A stretch of DNA of 64,000 bases from Symsagittifera roscoffensis (taxonomy: Eukaryota; Xenacoelomorpha; Acoela; Convolutidae), in contig NW_026971269.1 in the NCBI RefSeq assembly GCF_963678635.1, positions 1 through 64,000 on the forward strand, given 5' to 3'. Below, piece after piece: positions 24,069 to 37,697 of this stretch. The notes beneath the pieces were generated by a model. The model had not been told where the DNA came from and searched no databases. It saw only the letters and a list, made by a program, of their open reading frames with translations. A program made the position numbers and the translations under genes. How positions within the stretch are numbered: the first letter of the stretch is position 1; every line of letters begins with the position of its first letter.

Positions 24069-26173
24069 CTAGAGCTTATACCTCTCCCGGATTTTTTTCC
24101 CTATTGGGATCAAAACCGCTAAGGAGAACGAGGTCACTCTCTCGATCAGGAACTCCCTAAGTCGGGTCAGTTCCAGCACTAGACTTTCGGGTTTCACGTG
24201 TTGCCTATCGGTAGCCATTTTACCAAAAAACAGACGTAATTTCCAGGTATTCGCAACAAGTGGCAGCGCTATCATCCGTCCTACAACAGGCTTTGTTTCC
24301 ATGAAAACTCGATATAGTTATACTTTTTTTTTAAATTGGCAGCTAGTGCTGTTATGATTCTTACATCAGCGGTTATCGCTCTGGCGCTCGTGCGTGCCGT
24401 GAGTATAAAATCACTGTCAGTCACAACGATGTTGTTCCAGTAAGGTTATGGAAGATCAAAACATTACTCAAAATCCGTCCAAACGCCGATTTTTTAAGGT
24501 TTTCTCCATCCGTTTCCAGTTCTCCGGTTTCTCTTGCCAGTTTTAGATTTTAATCATCATCATTTTGATGTGGGTGAGTCCTACCCCCACTCCCTGGACT
24601 AAAATATTCATCAAGTTTTCCGTAATTCGCCCAGGATCGAGCAGATCGAGGTTGGACTCGGAAACGCACAATGATCCAACTGGAGCGAACCAGTTGCGCT
24701 CAGTGTTGTCATTACTGATGTACTTGATGCTGGACTGATCGACATTCTGAATAGTCAGGACTGTCTCCTTTGGATCTGCAGGCAGATCATGGAGCCTTTC
24801 CAGCACTCGTAATTTTGTCAAATCTTGCTTAAGCAGTTGTTCTACTTCAGGTTAGAATTCCGCTTCCGGTTCTGACTGCTCGTCGATCCAGTTCATCTCT
24901 GTAACTTTTGAGCACTGTCACGTTTATTTGCTTTTTTGCCATAACGCATTTCAATGCCCTACTTTCTGCCATGACGCATTTCAATGCACTAAATTCTTTT
25001 TTTTTTCTAGAAGCTCTGTTCCTCAAAATACAATTTCGTCAACTCTATCCAGGTATCAATGCAGCCATTTGACTCTTATTTTTATTTGGGCTTCGGATTT
25101 CGGCTTCTCGAGTGTTCTTCGTGATCTTTCCCCTCCCTCAGTAGACTTCGAAAGTTTAGTGATGAACGTCTCAAGAATTTTGTCAAGCTGCTCAAACTTT
25201 GATGCGTTTATCGTAGTGTCATGTGAGAAAATTGTTAAAACTGAAATCAATCTGATCTGGGGCATTGTGGATAAACGTGTCCCTGATGAGGCTTCCACAT
25301 CTGGCGGGACAGAATACGTCCAGTCTGTACTTGGTGGCGCTGCCCTAGGCTTCTCTCTCTGCTTAGACCCAAAACTTGTTCTCAATCTCGGGAGATCCTC
25401 TGTGAGCCTGGAGGCTCGACACCGTTCAGTTAGTTGACGTGAATTTTCTCTCGGATTTGAGCGTTTTTTTTTTAGTTGTTGCGTCTAATCTACTCTCCAA
25501 TTTAGTCAACGCTCGAGCATAGGTATTTTCATGATCCTTCTCGTGTCATTCTGTGGTCTCTTTCTTCAGATTCCTTAGTGGCTAGAGCTAAACTCTCCGC
25601 AAGGCACTGATTGGTGTTCTGAATCAGCTGGACTGATCACATTTGGCCTGTAACTTCGCATCTGCCAGATCTTCTCTTAGCTTTTCATGGCCCTGTTGAG
25701 TCTCTCATCTTCTCGGTCGATTTTTTCTGCCATGTCATGCCTCAGTTCTTCAAGACCTGTCAGAATATCGGCAAACATGACTCTCACATCTTTGGCCGAG
25801 TCCAACAATGAGGTCTAGGGACGACGACGCCAATTGAGGTTGCAGCCTAGTGCTCGATGATGCACCACCTCTCTGTGTATCCATCGACATCATAAGTCTA
25901 TCCGATGTCGAGGACGCTCCCATTGTTAGTCCATCTGACAACGGTCAGGTGGACATCGCTTTCTTCTTCATCTCCTGCCTCGGGCTAGAAGTAAAATCCA
26001 TGTCTGAGTGAATTGGTCCCAGATGAGCAAAATAGATAGCAACCCACAAGTTAGGAGCAATGTCATGCGTTCATCAAACAACGAGTTGGATTAGCGTTTC
26101 GCCCCCTTCCTCGAAGGGATTTGGTTGGGTTGCGTTTGTCGCCCTGCCTCAGCGTTTTGCCCTATGTCGCCAT
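24069..26173 (-). pseudogene. C relic, copy 3 (type b)
   Basis: Type b has lost about 266 bp between two CG dinucleotides (equivalent to 8,358-8,623), which removes the lysine-rich and hydrophobic segment, and 9 bp between two ACGGTC words. The ATG at 26,173 is followed by a TAG at the fourth codon. The 3' end is in one frame for 77 codons (24,069-24,302, METKPVVGRMIALPL at the start). The 30-bp tandem repeat is at 24,937-24,996. Confidence 0.45.
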
Positions 26174-28605
26174 CTACATTCTTTTTGCTTCATAGTTTCC
26201 TTCCCCTCACTAAAAGACCAGCGCGATCTTTACTCGTTGCCTCATGAACAAAAACGTCGTAGGTACTGCTAACAGAAAATTAGCGACGGCGCGACTTACT
26301 CTTCAGCGTACTTCCCGTGCTAAGTCTCGGGATCTTAGTCGCTTCTCATAAGGAGCCCGTCTTCCACTTGTTTGATAACAAAAGAGGTTATGAAAAGTTT
26401 TCGACTCCGCTCAAACTCCTGATTCATAAGATTATCGCAAAAGTTTGCAAGATACAGTAACCAACACAAAAAAAAACAATCAACAAAAAACATTTAGGTG
26501 ACAGCGATCTCTCGTATCAATATCAAATAAACGGCTGTAGTTCTTCCAAATCATTGCCTCATTTAAAATGAAGCAAGTTTTTGTAAAGTAGCATTGATGA
26601 CTTCAATAAGGATAAACAAAACCTAGTCCTAAAATTAAGAATTCCCTCAATTAGAACACTCCAAATGAACGAAGCCTGGGACACTGCCGTCTCAAGTGAG
26701 TATTTTTTTGCTACTTCACTCACCGATGTGTTCTTCTATGTGTCCTGCGATCGACCAAGCTTTCCTATTAAGTAGCTCAAGGCGACCAAGTATTCAAGAT
26801 TTGATCGAAGCAAAAGCTCTCCCACACTCGGACAGTTCCAAGTGCCCGCGAATTGGAAACAAATTTCTCTTCTCAAATGAGTGTTTCGAAGCTAGTACGC
26901 TCACCGAGATTTTCTTCTATGTGTTCCTGTATTGCCCAAGTCTTCCTGCTAAGTGGCTCAAGGCAACCAAACAACCAAAATCGAAAACGAAGGAACTTGT
27001 TCGGATACTTTGATGATCCCGATCTAGAATCCAAAGTTGATCGCAAATCCCCGGGTCATCTGCTCTACCTACCATTAATACACGATCCCCGTAGGTACTT
27101 GACATTCTATTTCAATTAAAAAAAAAGGTGCTTGATTTATCTTAATCATCTCGGAGGGTACCTTTGGTTTTCACTAAGGAGGGTTGTTAGGGGCTTAAGT
27201 CACTTCAGAGGGTTACTTAGGAGGGTACCTAAGGCACTTAAGATACTTCCGAGGGTTCACGAAAATTCAATAAGGAGGGTTGTTAAAGGGCTTAAGTAAC
27301 TTATGAGGGTTATCTCGGAGGGTTCCCCAAAAATTTCCAAAATATCATTTTTTAACTCAAAGGGGTCTCCAGCTAGAATGAAAATGAACCGCAATAGACT
27401 AATTTTACTCTGGGGTGCTACTTGAACCATTTCTAAGATTTCCGCAAAAACTTTTTCACTAACGAGAGTCACTTCAGCGGCCTAATTGACGCCTGAGGGT
27501 TACTTCGGAGGGTAACTCAAAAAACACAAATTCAAGTGATTTCGCCTTGAAAAAGCCTCGGATTTCCTTCTAATTTACCTAAAACATGGGTTCTCAGAGA
27601 CTTTTTTTGCAATTCTTGCTGAAAGCGCTGAAAAAATACTCGCAACGAGCGTAGTAGCTCTGTAGAGTACTGGAGTATTGCAAAAACCGGAACAAAATTG
27701 GTTTAGAAAAAAAACGTTTGCCAAAATTTCTCGGTTTGTGCCCTCGACTTCCATCTTATTCACTGAGCTACACGGTGGGAATCGTTGTTGTTAGTGTGCA
27801 AGGGTTGTTGTAACTGAGCGCGTTATGCTAGCAACCTTTTAGTGCTATATTTTTCATCACGTTACCTCTATAAGCTCAAGTTTTCAACCTTCAAAACAAA
27901 TTTACATTTTTCAAAAAATCACGAAAATCTTGATCGTAAAATTTAGTTTTGCCAACTTCTCCTGAAACTTTTCCGCGCAGTTTCTTCTGTTAGGGGGTTT
28001 GAACTACGTAATAGAACACTGCGTAGAAGTTTTTTCCCGTTCGGAAGATCTCGGATATCCAAAAAATTAAGATTAAGATTTTGGACCGAAAAACGCTATT
28101 TTTCGACAAAATTAGGATGATTCGGTTCTAAAAATGGGAGATCAAAAATGTGTGGGCCAGTTGTAATCTCCTAGTAGTCGTTAACTAATATTACTATAAT
28201 CTCCTTTACACGAGCCGATTGTGTCCCCCACCGCCTAAATTTTCTGAAATAGTACCCGAACCATACTAAAAGTGTGCTGACCTCAGCGGCAAAATTATCA
28301 TTATTGAGCTTAAATACTCAAGCAACACTCGAAGGAGGGTACCTAACGAACAACCAATACACTCGCTCTTACTATGAAAAATGATATAAGTCAATCTGAA
28401 ACATCAACAAATAGGAAAGCCGAATCAAATCTCATCCGGAAAAAAATTTAAACTGCCTTTTCAAGTTTTTTTTTTATTGTTTTTTGTGTTTTTTGGATTT
28501 TTCTACATTTTTCTACCTTTTCTTTTTGAAGTATAACTATTTTTGGCTTCTTTTTTTAGTTATATATTATTTTTGATTGGTTTTACGCTTTCTCCACAAA
28601 TGTTT
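26174..28605. other. N-T modules, copy 3 (type b)
   Basis: This is non-coding. G-rich words at 27,151-27,325 match the GGAGGGT form more regularly than in type a. About 274 bp of type a are missing at about 27,590. A segment of about 49 bp unique to type b lies at about 27,988-28,036 and contains CTACG and CGTAG arms. The T module is cut at the TTGG junction before its hairpin. Confidence 0.6.
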
Positions 28606-30403
28606 TTGGACTCGGAAACGCACAATGATCCAACTGGAGCGAACCAGTTGCGCTCAGTGTTGTCATTACTGATGTACTTGATGCTGGACTGATCGACATT
28701 CTGAATAGTCAGGACTGTCTCCTTTGGATCTGCAGGCAGATCATGGAGCCTTTCCAGCACTCGTAATTTTGTCAAATCTTGCTTAAGCAGTCGTTCTACT
28801 TCAGGTTAGAATTCCGCTTCCGGTTCTGACTGCTCGTCGATCCAGTTCATCTCTGTAACTTTTGAGCACAGTCATGTTTATTTGCTTTTTGCCATAACGC
28901 ATTTCAATGCCCTACTTTCTGCCATGACGCATTTCAATGCACTAAATTCTTGTTTTTTTTTTCGAGAAGTTCTGTTCCTCAAAATACAATTTCGTCAACT
29001 CTATCCAGGTGTCAATGCAGCCATCTGACTCTTATTTTTATTTGGGCTTCGGATTTCGGCTTCTCGAGTGTTCTTCGCGATCTTTCCCCTCCCTCAGTAG
29101 ACTTCGAGAGTTTAGTGATGAACGTCTCAAGAATTTTATCAAGCTGCTCAAACATTGATGCATTTATCGTAGTGTCATGTGAGAAAATTGTTAAAACTGA
29201 AATCAATCTGATCTGGGACATTGTGGATAAACGTGTCCCTGATGAGGCTTCCACATCTGGCGGGACAGAATACGTCCAGTCTGTACTTGGTGGCGCTGCA
29301 CTAGGCTTCTCTCTCTGCTTAGACCCAAAACTTGTTCTCAATCTCGGGAGATCCTCTGTGAGCCTGGAGGCTCGACACCGTTCAGTTAGTTGACGTGAAT
29401 TTTCCCTCAGATTTGAGCGTTTTTTTTTGGTTGTTGCGTCTAATCTACTCTCCAATTTAGTCAACGCTCGAGCATAGGTATTTTCATGATCCTTCTCGTG
29501 TCATTCTGTGGTCTCTTTCTTCAGATTCCTTAGTGGCTAGAGCTAAACTCTCCGCAAGGCACTGATTGGTGTTCTGAATCAGCTGGACTGATCACATTTG
29601 GCCTGTAACTTCGCATCTGCCAGATCTTCTCTTAGCTTTTCATGGCCCTGTTGAGTCTCTCATCTTCTCGGTCAATTTTTTCTGCCATATCATGCCTCAG
29701 TTCTTCAAGACCTGTCAGAATATCGGCAAACATGACTCTCACATCTTTGGCCGAGTCCAACAATGAGGTCTAGGGACGGCGACGCCAATCGAGGTTGCAG
29801 CCTAGTGCTCGATGATGCACCACCTCTCTGTGTATCCATCGACATCATAAGTCTATCCGATGTCGAGGACGCTCCCATTGTTAGTCCATCCGACAACGGT
29901 CTTGACGGTCAGGTGGACATCGCTTTCCTCTTCATCTCCTGCCTCGGTCTAGGTGTAAAATCCATGTCTGAGTGAATTGGTCCCAGATGAGCAAAATAGA
30001 TAGCAACCCACTAGTTAGGAGCAATGTCATGCGTTTATCAAACAACGTCTTGAAATTCTTTTTCATTTTCGATCTTGACTCTTCTTCCCTGGGACTTATG
30101 CTCGACACCATCGCGTTCTTACTCTGCTTGGCCAGAGAAGATTGTTCCACTCTCCCAATATCGTTCTTGGTCTCCGACATAGACGGGCCCATGAATATCA
30201 CTTCGTCTCCTGCGTTAGCCTCGGAACGGTCCGAGGTCCCTCCAAGTCCTTCAATTCTTTCCTGCCCAGAGTCATCGCCAGATCCTTCAAGGTCGCCATG
30301 ATTGTGGTGGTCGAGTTGGATTACCGTTTCTCCCCCTTCCTCGAAGGGATTTGGTTGGGTTGCGTTTGTCGCCCTGCCTCAGTGTTTCGCCCTTTGTCGC
30401 CAT
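28606..30403 (-). pseudogene. C relic, copy 4 (b/a chimera, 3' truncated)
   Basis: The 3' part of the gene is missing: the duplication junction joins it to T sequence, adding a short foreign tail (KNICGESVKPIKNN). Sequence up to about 28,797 carries type b variants and sequence from about 28,870 carries type a variants. The Ser/Thr/Arg-rich part is open for 150 codons (29,012-29,464) and the hydrophobic segment is present (29,932-30,201). The ATG is at 30,403. Confidence 0.45.
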
Positions 30404-33148
30404 CTACAATCTTTTCACTTCTTAGTTTCCTTCCCCTCACAAAAAGACCACCGCGACCTTTACTCGTTGCCTCATGAACAAAAACGTCGTAGTTACTGCT
30501 AACAGAAAATTAGCGACGGCGCGACATACTCTTCCGCGTACTTCCCGTGCTAAGTCTCGGGATCTTATTCGCTTCTCATAAAGAGCCCGTCTTCTACTTG
30601 TTTGGTAGCAAATGAGGTTATGAAAAGGTTTCGACTCCGCTCAATCTCTTGATTCATAAGAGTATCGCAAAAGTTTGCAAGATACAGTAACCAACACAAA
30701 AAAAACACAATCAACAAAAAACATTTAGGTGACAGCGATATCTCGTATCAATATCAAATAAACGGCTGTAGATCTTCCAAATCATTGCCTCATTTAAAAT
30801 GAAGCAAGTTTTTGTAAAGTAGCATTGATGACTTCAATAAGAATAAACAAAACCTACTCCTAAAATTAAGAATTCCCTGAATTAGAACACTCCAAATGAA
30901 CGAAGCCTGGGACACTGCCGTCTCAACTGTGTTTTTTTTTTGCTACTTCACTCACCGATGTGTTCTTCTATGTGTCCTGCGATCGACCAAGCTTTCCTAT
31001 TAAGTAGCTCAAGGCGAACAAGTATTCATGATTTGATCGAAGCAAAAGCTCTCCCACACTCGGACAGTTCCAAGTGCCCGGGAATTGGAAACAAATTTCT
31101 CTTCTCAAATGAGTGTTTCGAAGCTAGTACGCTCACAGAGATTTTCTTCTACGTGTTCCTGTATTGCCAAGTCTTCCTGCTAAGTGGCTCAAGTCAACCA
31201 AACAACCAAAATCGAAAACGAAGAAACTTGTTCGGATACTTTGATGATCCCGATCTTGAATCCAAAGTTGATCGCAAATCCCCGGGTCATCTGGTCTACC
31301 TACCATTAATACACGCACCCCGTAGGTACTTGACAATCTATTTCAATTTAAAAAAAAAGGTGCTTGATTTATCTTAATCATCTCGGAGGGTACCTTTGGT
31401 TTTCACTAAGGAGAGTTGTCAGGGGCTTAAGTCACTTCAGAGGGTTACTTAGGAGGGTACCTAACGCACTTAAGTTACTTCCGAGGGTTCACGAACACAA
31501 TAAGGAGGGTTGTTAAGGGGCTTAAGTAACTTATGAGGGTTATCTCGGAATGTTCTCCAAAAATTTCCAAAATATCATTTTTTTAACTCAAAGGGGTCTC
31601 CAGCTAAAATGAACCGCAATAGACTAATTTTGATCTGGGGTGCTACTTGAACCATTTCTAAGATTTCCGCAAAAATTTTTTCACTAACGAGAGTCACTTC
31701 AGCGGCTTAATTGACGCCTGAGAGTTACTTCGGAGGATACCTCAAAAAACACAAATTCAAGTGATTTCGCCTTGAAAAAGCCTCGGATTTCCTTCTAATT
31801 TACCTTAAACATGGTTAGTTGAACTTATCAACCTACTTTATAGGATAAAACTGGAATTGTACAAAAAAAAACTTTTAGCTCGGAATGCTCCTTAAATTAA
31901 GACCCTCCAAACTGACAAACTCTTAAAAACTCTTTCTTCCGATATTATCAACCAAAAAACAGTTGTGGGTCGGTAAAATGAATAAAAACATTGACTTACT
32001 GTATCAAAGTTGATCCGATCGATTCAGTAGTCTTTGAGAAAGCAACAAAAACGCAGTTGTTAATTTTACTTTTTCACTACCTATATAGGTTCTCAGAGAC
32101 TTTTTTCGCAATAGTGCTGAAAGCGCTGAAAAAATACTCGGAACCAGCGTAGTAGCTCTATAGAGTACTGGATTATTGCAAAAACCGGAACAAAATTGGT
32201 TTAGAAAGAAAACTTTTGCCAAAATTTCTCGGTTTGTGCCCTCGACTTCCATCTTATTCACTGAGCTACACGGTGGGAATCGTTGTTGTTAGTGTGCAAG
32301 GGTTGTTGTAACTGAGCGCGTTATGCTAGCAACCTTTTAGTGCTATATTTTTCATCACGTTACCTCTATAAGCTCAAGTTTTCAACCTTCAAAACAAATT
32401 TACATTTTTCAAAAAATCACGAAAATCTTGATCGTAAAATTTAGTTTTGCCAACTTCTCCTGAAATTTTCCGCGCAGTTTCTTCCCGTTCGGAAGATCTC
32501 CGATATACAAAAAATTAAGGTCAAGATTTTGGACCGAAAAACGCGAATTTTCGACAAAATTAGGATGATTCGATTCTAAAAATGGGAGATCAAAAATGTG
32601 TAGGCCAGTTGTAACCTCCTAGTAGTCGTTAACCAATATTATTATAATCTCCTTTACACGAGCCGATCTTGTCTCCACCGCCTAAATTTTCTGAAATAGT
32701 ACCCGAACCATACTAAAAGTGTGCTGACTCACCGGCAAAATTATCATTATCGAGCTTAAATACTCAAGCAACACTCGAAGGAGGGTACCTAACCAACAAC
32801 CAATACACTCGCGCTTACTATGAAAAATGATATAAGTCAATCTGAAACAACAACAAATAGGAAAGCCGAATCAAATCTCATCCGGAAAAAAATTTAAACT
32901 GCCTTTTCAAGTTTTTTTTTATTGTTTTTTGTGTTTTTTGTATTTTTCTACATTTTTCTACCTTTTCTTTTTGAAGTATATCTATTTTTGGCTTCTTTTT
33001 TTAGTTATATATTATTTTTGATTGGTTTTACGCTTTCTCCACAAATGTTTTTGGTCCCAGAGCCTAGGGATAAGTAGGCTCTAGACTTGCCACCCAACCC
33101 TCCGACCTCCGAAACTTTCGGTCTTAATTAGGTTAAGAAGCCAAATAT
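30404..33148. other. N-T modules, copy 4 (type a)
   Basis: This is non-coding. G-rich words lie at 31,381-31,556, the T-rich tract at about 32,910-33,030 and the T hairpin at 33,059-33,082. It ends at the unit II/III junction. Confidence 0.6.
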
Positions 33149-34671
33149 CGTCCCATATCAGACCAGCATTTGGATTTGGGCAACATGAAGTATTCATAAG
33201 CTTCCACAACGTCACCAGGCTGTTGTTAAGTGGACCGTCCCACGAACCACATTCGAAACTCAAATTTGCTTCCAGCTTAGGAACCGAGGTTTCAACCACT
33301 CGCTCCTCGAGGATCACGCCCAACAGCAATTGTTCAGAGGTTATCAGTCAAATTTCTCGTACTCTTTGCCCCTTTTTTCTCAATAGCTTTCACGCATTCC
33401 TCCATCACCGGAGTGGGGATACGATCCACCACAAACCTCTTGAAGAAAAATGCGTCTTTTCATTCCGCCCAGGCTAATGCGGAATCGTCCCTGGCAATCA
33501 ACACCTTCAGAGCTTCTACCAGCTTCAATTGCTGCTCCTTTGACTTGATCTCAATAGTGGTTGCTTACTCCTGCTTCCTTATCCCGACGAGGCAACGTAT
33601 CAATTTTATCTGCAACTTTGTCCTCACACATGGATTTGCGAGATCAGCCGTGACTGTCGGCGGCGTATTCATGGTGTCTTCGAAGTTTTTCTGGAAATCC
33701 GATCTCCAACAAACTTTACCAAGCTGTTCTAGGCCACCTTCATTCACTTCCGATGACATCACTGCGTAATAATCTTTTCTTTTTCATTTCGACCCGTCAT
33801 CAACTCCTTGAGGTATTCGTGCATAGCTTGTTTATCATGCCATTCCATTACGCTCCCTCTCGCCGAGTTCCTCGGTTTCAACATTTCTACATAGACACTA
33901 GCAGGATTGACCATGTGGACTGACTCAGGCACCGTCATGAGGCTATACTCGACCAAGTTGAGCGGTCTCTCTAATTTTATCTTTGCTGTGTTCGTCCGGG
34001 AGGGTATGTAATCATCCAGCGCAGCGGATCCACATTTGCTGATAACCTCGATCTCCAGCCCAGTATCCGCCAAGCTTCTCTTATTCTTTCTTGATTTTGA
34101 AGCTGTCGATATCAATCTCGCCAACAGCATTGGTGGCATCTGATTTTCTTTCTCTCCACTGCTATGCATGGCACCATCCCGTTGTCCGCTTTCGACAGGA
34201 CGGAAAATTTTTGCCAATGACGTTACCACCGCGACTGCTTTTGACATTACCATTTCAGGCCTTTAGGATCCATCAAGGAAATTGGCTCCACAGGGGACAG
34301 GCTAGCTGGGGGTTCTCTGGTGGGTGACATGAATTAAGATCGCGTCACCAGCACTAAATTTTCATTCGCTCCCCCACCTTCTGTCTCATTGAAGCAGTAT
34401 TCCAATCGTTCTCAGATCTCTCTCCAGGGCACCTAGGTCAATTTCACTCACTTTGTCACACTTGCCCTCCATGGGATCGTCCTCTCCTTGGTTTTTCTTA
34501 GTTACATCTTTGTTTTTTCCATTTTCGTCTGGCTTGAGTCCAGGCCCAGAGGGGTCTTGGTGCATGTCAATTCCTTAGTCCGGCTAAGCCGGTACCGTCA
34601 GGTCAGCCGCATGGTAGAACACTTCATCAATTATGAGGACTTCTACAGGTTCCTCAGCATGCGTCACCACT
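33149..34671 (-). pseudogene. G relic, copy 3 (unit III)
   Basis: This matches copy 2. The 164-codon stretch is at 33,759-34,253 and the acidic segment at 34,386-34,565. Differences include TTATTCTTTC for TTTTTCTTTC at about 34,082 (Lys to Asn) and one Ser to Phe change near the start. Confidence 0.5.
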
Positions 34672-35619
34672 TCATCTATCTTCAAATTCTATTGTCACCA
34701 ATTCTAATGTCATCACCGTCTCCCGCCTGAGCCACTTCAGCTTAGACTGGTCATCGGCTCGTGAGTACACGCCATTCCAATGGCTGGCGGAAATATCGGG
34801 TTTCCTCGATGGCACGGCTTTTATCTTCTTCCGGCTCCACAGGTCAGAAAATTTGAACTCTTAGGTGTGCAGGGCTGCAACGTTTCAGCTGAGGAAGCGT
34901 GGCTCCATTCCGTCACTCCACCTTAACATTTTTTCTTCCACATCCTGTGCGGCTTCAATCCTAGGGAAAAGGGCAGGACTGGTCACAACCTACAGCATTC
35001 TTCGGATTAGCGGATATTGAGGACACCTATCAGGCAGTGAACCTGAACCTGCCAACCACACTTCTTGGTGTTCCCTCACGTGAACATACGTCTCCGGCCA
35101 AGCCGAGATTTTCAGCGCAACCTTCGTGCCTCTGATCACTGGCCGCTATTTCAGAAGCTTGAGATTGATTTGGGCGATCGACAGATCTTCACCGCCCATT
35201 CGACATTTGAAGCTGTTGTTGAAATCTATCGGAATAGATAATACAGCTTGTGATCAATCTGTCGGTTCCGTGTCGTTATCACTACATTCAATCGTCCTTC
35301 CGACAGCAAGGTAACCATAGAAAACACAAATTGCAATGATTCGGGCGATGAGGCGTAGCCAGGGGACAATATTAAGTTAACTTAGACCAATTGTAATGAA
35401 TTCTCGGCCTGCAGCATGGCGGAGAGAAGGGTTATTATTGCTTCTCCCATTACTTCCGTGCTCGGGCGCGACCCGCCGACAAGACTGTTCAATAATCCTC
35501 GACTCTGCAAATGCCATTCGAAACTGCTATTATGACCACTTGTGGGCACATGTTCACCACTCTTTGGGAGCCGCGAGGAAGATCACGTCCGACCAGAATA
35601 GGGAGCAAGACGTGTAAAG
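34672..35619 (-). pseudogene. M relic, copy 4 (unit III)
   Basis: This matches copy 2, offset 16,485 bp, with the same in-frame stops. It carries the CAATTGTAATG variant at 35,389 that unit IV shares. Confidence 0.4.
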
Positions 35620-36984
35620 CTAATCAGAGCTGGGTAACATCAAGATCCTTCCCAATTTTATCTCCAGAGGGTCATACGCGGACTCCTTCGGTGACTTCAG
35701 GTGCGCATATCTCTTATCATCACTTTCCAAGGAATTTATCCGGGGGTAGTCACGTGATTTTTTGCCCACTTGCTGTCCTAGTGGCTTTTCAAAAAGCCGG
35801 TACATATTGTTATGCTTGGTGTTGGGCTTGTTCTCTGAAGGAACTTCCTCTTTCGGCTCGGCGGCGCTATTTTCCCCGGCTGTTAATGGACCTCCGTCAG
35901 TGATCTCGTTTTCAGGGATCCCATTAAATTGTCCTTGGGTAACCCCTCCAGATCCACCAGCCTCAGAGTAGTGGCGGAACCTAATTGGTCTTCTTCTGCC
36001 AAAAACCAATCCACGCCTGATATTCGGTATAATCCATAGAGCATCATCTTTGCGTCTGCGCGACACTTCAGCGTGTTCATGTTCAGCTTCAAGGCCATTT
36101 CCGCCTATCGGTGTTGATCGTCGCTGCTGGGTCTGCTTGCCACCTTCCTTGAGCCGCTGGTGCTCCTGCAGACTGACTCGCGATTTTCGTGATTGCTTGG
36201 AAGAATTGCTTGCTGTTGACCATTCCTGGACCCAAATCGGTCCTCCAAGGATCCACAAATTCTCTCTCACATCTGAGCTGGCCAGCGTTCGCTTCCGCCA
36301 CCAGAGCTCCTAGACGAGCCGCTAGTCTAGCCCGTCTTACGATGATCCACCATTCGTAACGCACTCTCGATATCCATTAACCTGAGCTCATTCGGGTTTT
36401 CGGCAATCAAGATCATGACCATGATATTCCATCGGGTCAAGTTTCCGTTCATGAAGTCAGCTATTGGTAAGCCAGCATCTGGGTTCAGATGAATGGTGCA
36501 CGAGACCACGAGCCTCGGTCTGGTTTTCTCTTTTACCTCATTGAGAAAACAGACCAGCAGTGGTTCCCATTTGGCTTCGGGGGTGACTGGATTACTCAAA
36601 ATGTTACTCGTTCCTATCACGAGGATTAGCGTCTCCGCCCGGTCTTCATTCTGTAATTCTATCATCTTAATCACTTTAGCCACCGAGGCTCCCCCAAAGG
36701 AGATTGCAGTGGTCTGGCCACCACGAGGATATCTGGCAAGAGCCTGTTTCTGCCCTTTTGAGAGATATCGAATCAAACTCGCCGAAGGCCAACATCAACA
36801 CTTCTTCTGTGGGGTGTTACCCACGGCCCTCTCTCCCCATTGCATTCAGGAGTGCGACGGTGAACATCGCGAGATCCGGATACTCCAGCCCAATGTTGCA
36901 TTCTAACATATGCTGGTATATCTTATCAAGAGCCGTTACCAGACTCGCTGAGATGGAGTCCATAAGATCGTTCGTGTCGCTCAA
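35620..36984 (-). pseudogene. E relic, copy 4 (unit III)
   Basis: This has the same lesions as copy 2 at 19,135-20,499. The SGNH-like part is open at 36,327-36,776 and the C-terminal stretch at 35,620-36,270. Confidence 0.5.
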
Positions 36985-37697
36985 CTTTTCGTATCTTTAT
37001 TCTTCAATTTGATTTCGGTTTCAAACGTCAATAAACAAATACCTGATCAATCCCGATCTAAAAGACAAGTTTAACTTAGCAACGGTTATGCAAATCGTTT
37101 TGCCTCAATGATAAACCATAATTCGCACGTTTTAAAACAGTCATTTGAAATTTAAAAAATTTTCTTTAAAAATTAACACCGAGGTGGATCATCCACCTCC
37201 ATTTATCTCAATTTAAAGTGATAAGTTGCCTTCACATATACTCCTGGAAAATTCCAGGTCACAATCAAAAAACCAACACATGATCGTAGCTATACACGAA
37301 TGAACAATATAACAACAACACATATCAACTACATTTGTACATGGCGTTTTAAAAAAACCTAATGCTGGATACAAATTCAAATATCTAAATCCTACTTCCT
37401 AAAAATATAACCTAGTAAAAAAAATCCTAATCCTAATAGTGGCATTAGCATAAGCTTAGATAGTACTTCCTATGCAAGTATACTTCTATATCAGTTTCCG
37501 AGAAAATCACATGCACTAGAGCTTATACCTCTCCCGGATTCTTTTCCCTATTGGGATCAAAACCGCTAAGGAGAACGAGGTCACTCTCTCGATCAGGAAC
37601 TCCCTAAGTCGGGTCAGTTCCAGCACTAGACTTTCGGGTTTCACGTGTTGCCTATCGGTAGCCATTTTACCAAAAAACAGACGTAATTTCCAGGATT
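36985..37697. other. H spacer copy 5 and truncated C 3' end
   Basis: Hairpins are at 37,181-37,199 and 37,243-37,258. The remaining 3' end of C is at 37,523-37,697, cut by the same junction as in unit II. Confidence 0.6.

Larger units (their letters stand above)
18175..24247. repeat. 3.0-kb M-E-H tandem duplication in unit II
   Basis: Copy 1 is 18,175-21,212 and copy 2 is 21,213-24,247, offset 3,038 bp. At the junction the C-module text ATTTCCAGG is followed by ATT and then TGCGTCACC from module M. This breaks the C relic after about 57 codons of its 3' end. Confidence 0.93.
24652..33050. repeat. 4.0/4.4-kb C-N-T tandem duplication in unit II
   Basis: Copy 1 is 24,652-28,605 (type b) and copy 2 is 28,606-33,050 (starts type b, becomes type a). 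The junction carries a 4-bp microhomology, TTGG, shared by the T module (ATGTTTTTGG) and module C (GGTTGGACTCGG). Copy 2 is longer because type a keeps segments of about 266 and 274 bp. Confidence 0.92.
16664..33148. repeat. array unit II, 16,485 bp
   Basis: Order is G-M-E-H-M-E-H-C-N-T-C-N-T. It contains a 3,038-bp duplication of M-E-H and a 4-kb duplication of C-N-T. The first C-N-T is the shorter type b and the second is mainly the longer type a. Confidence 0.92.
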
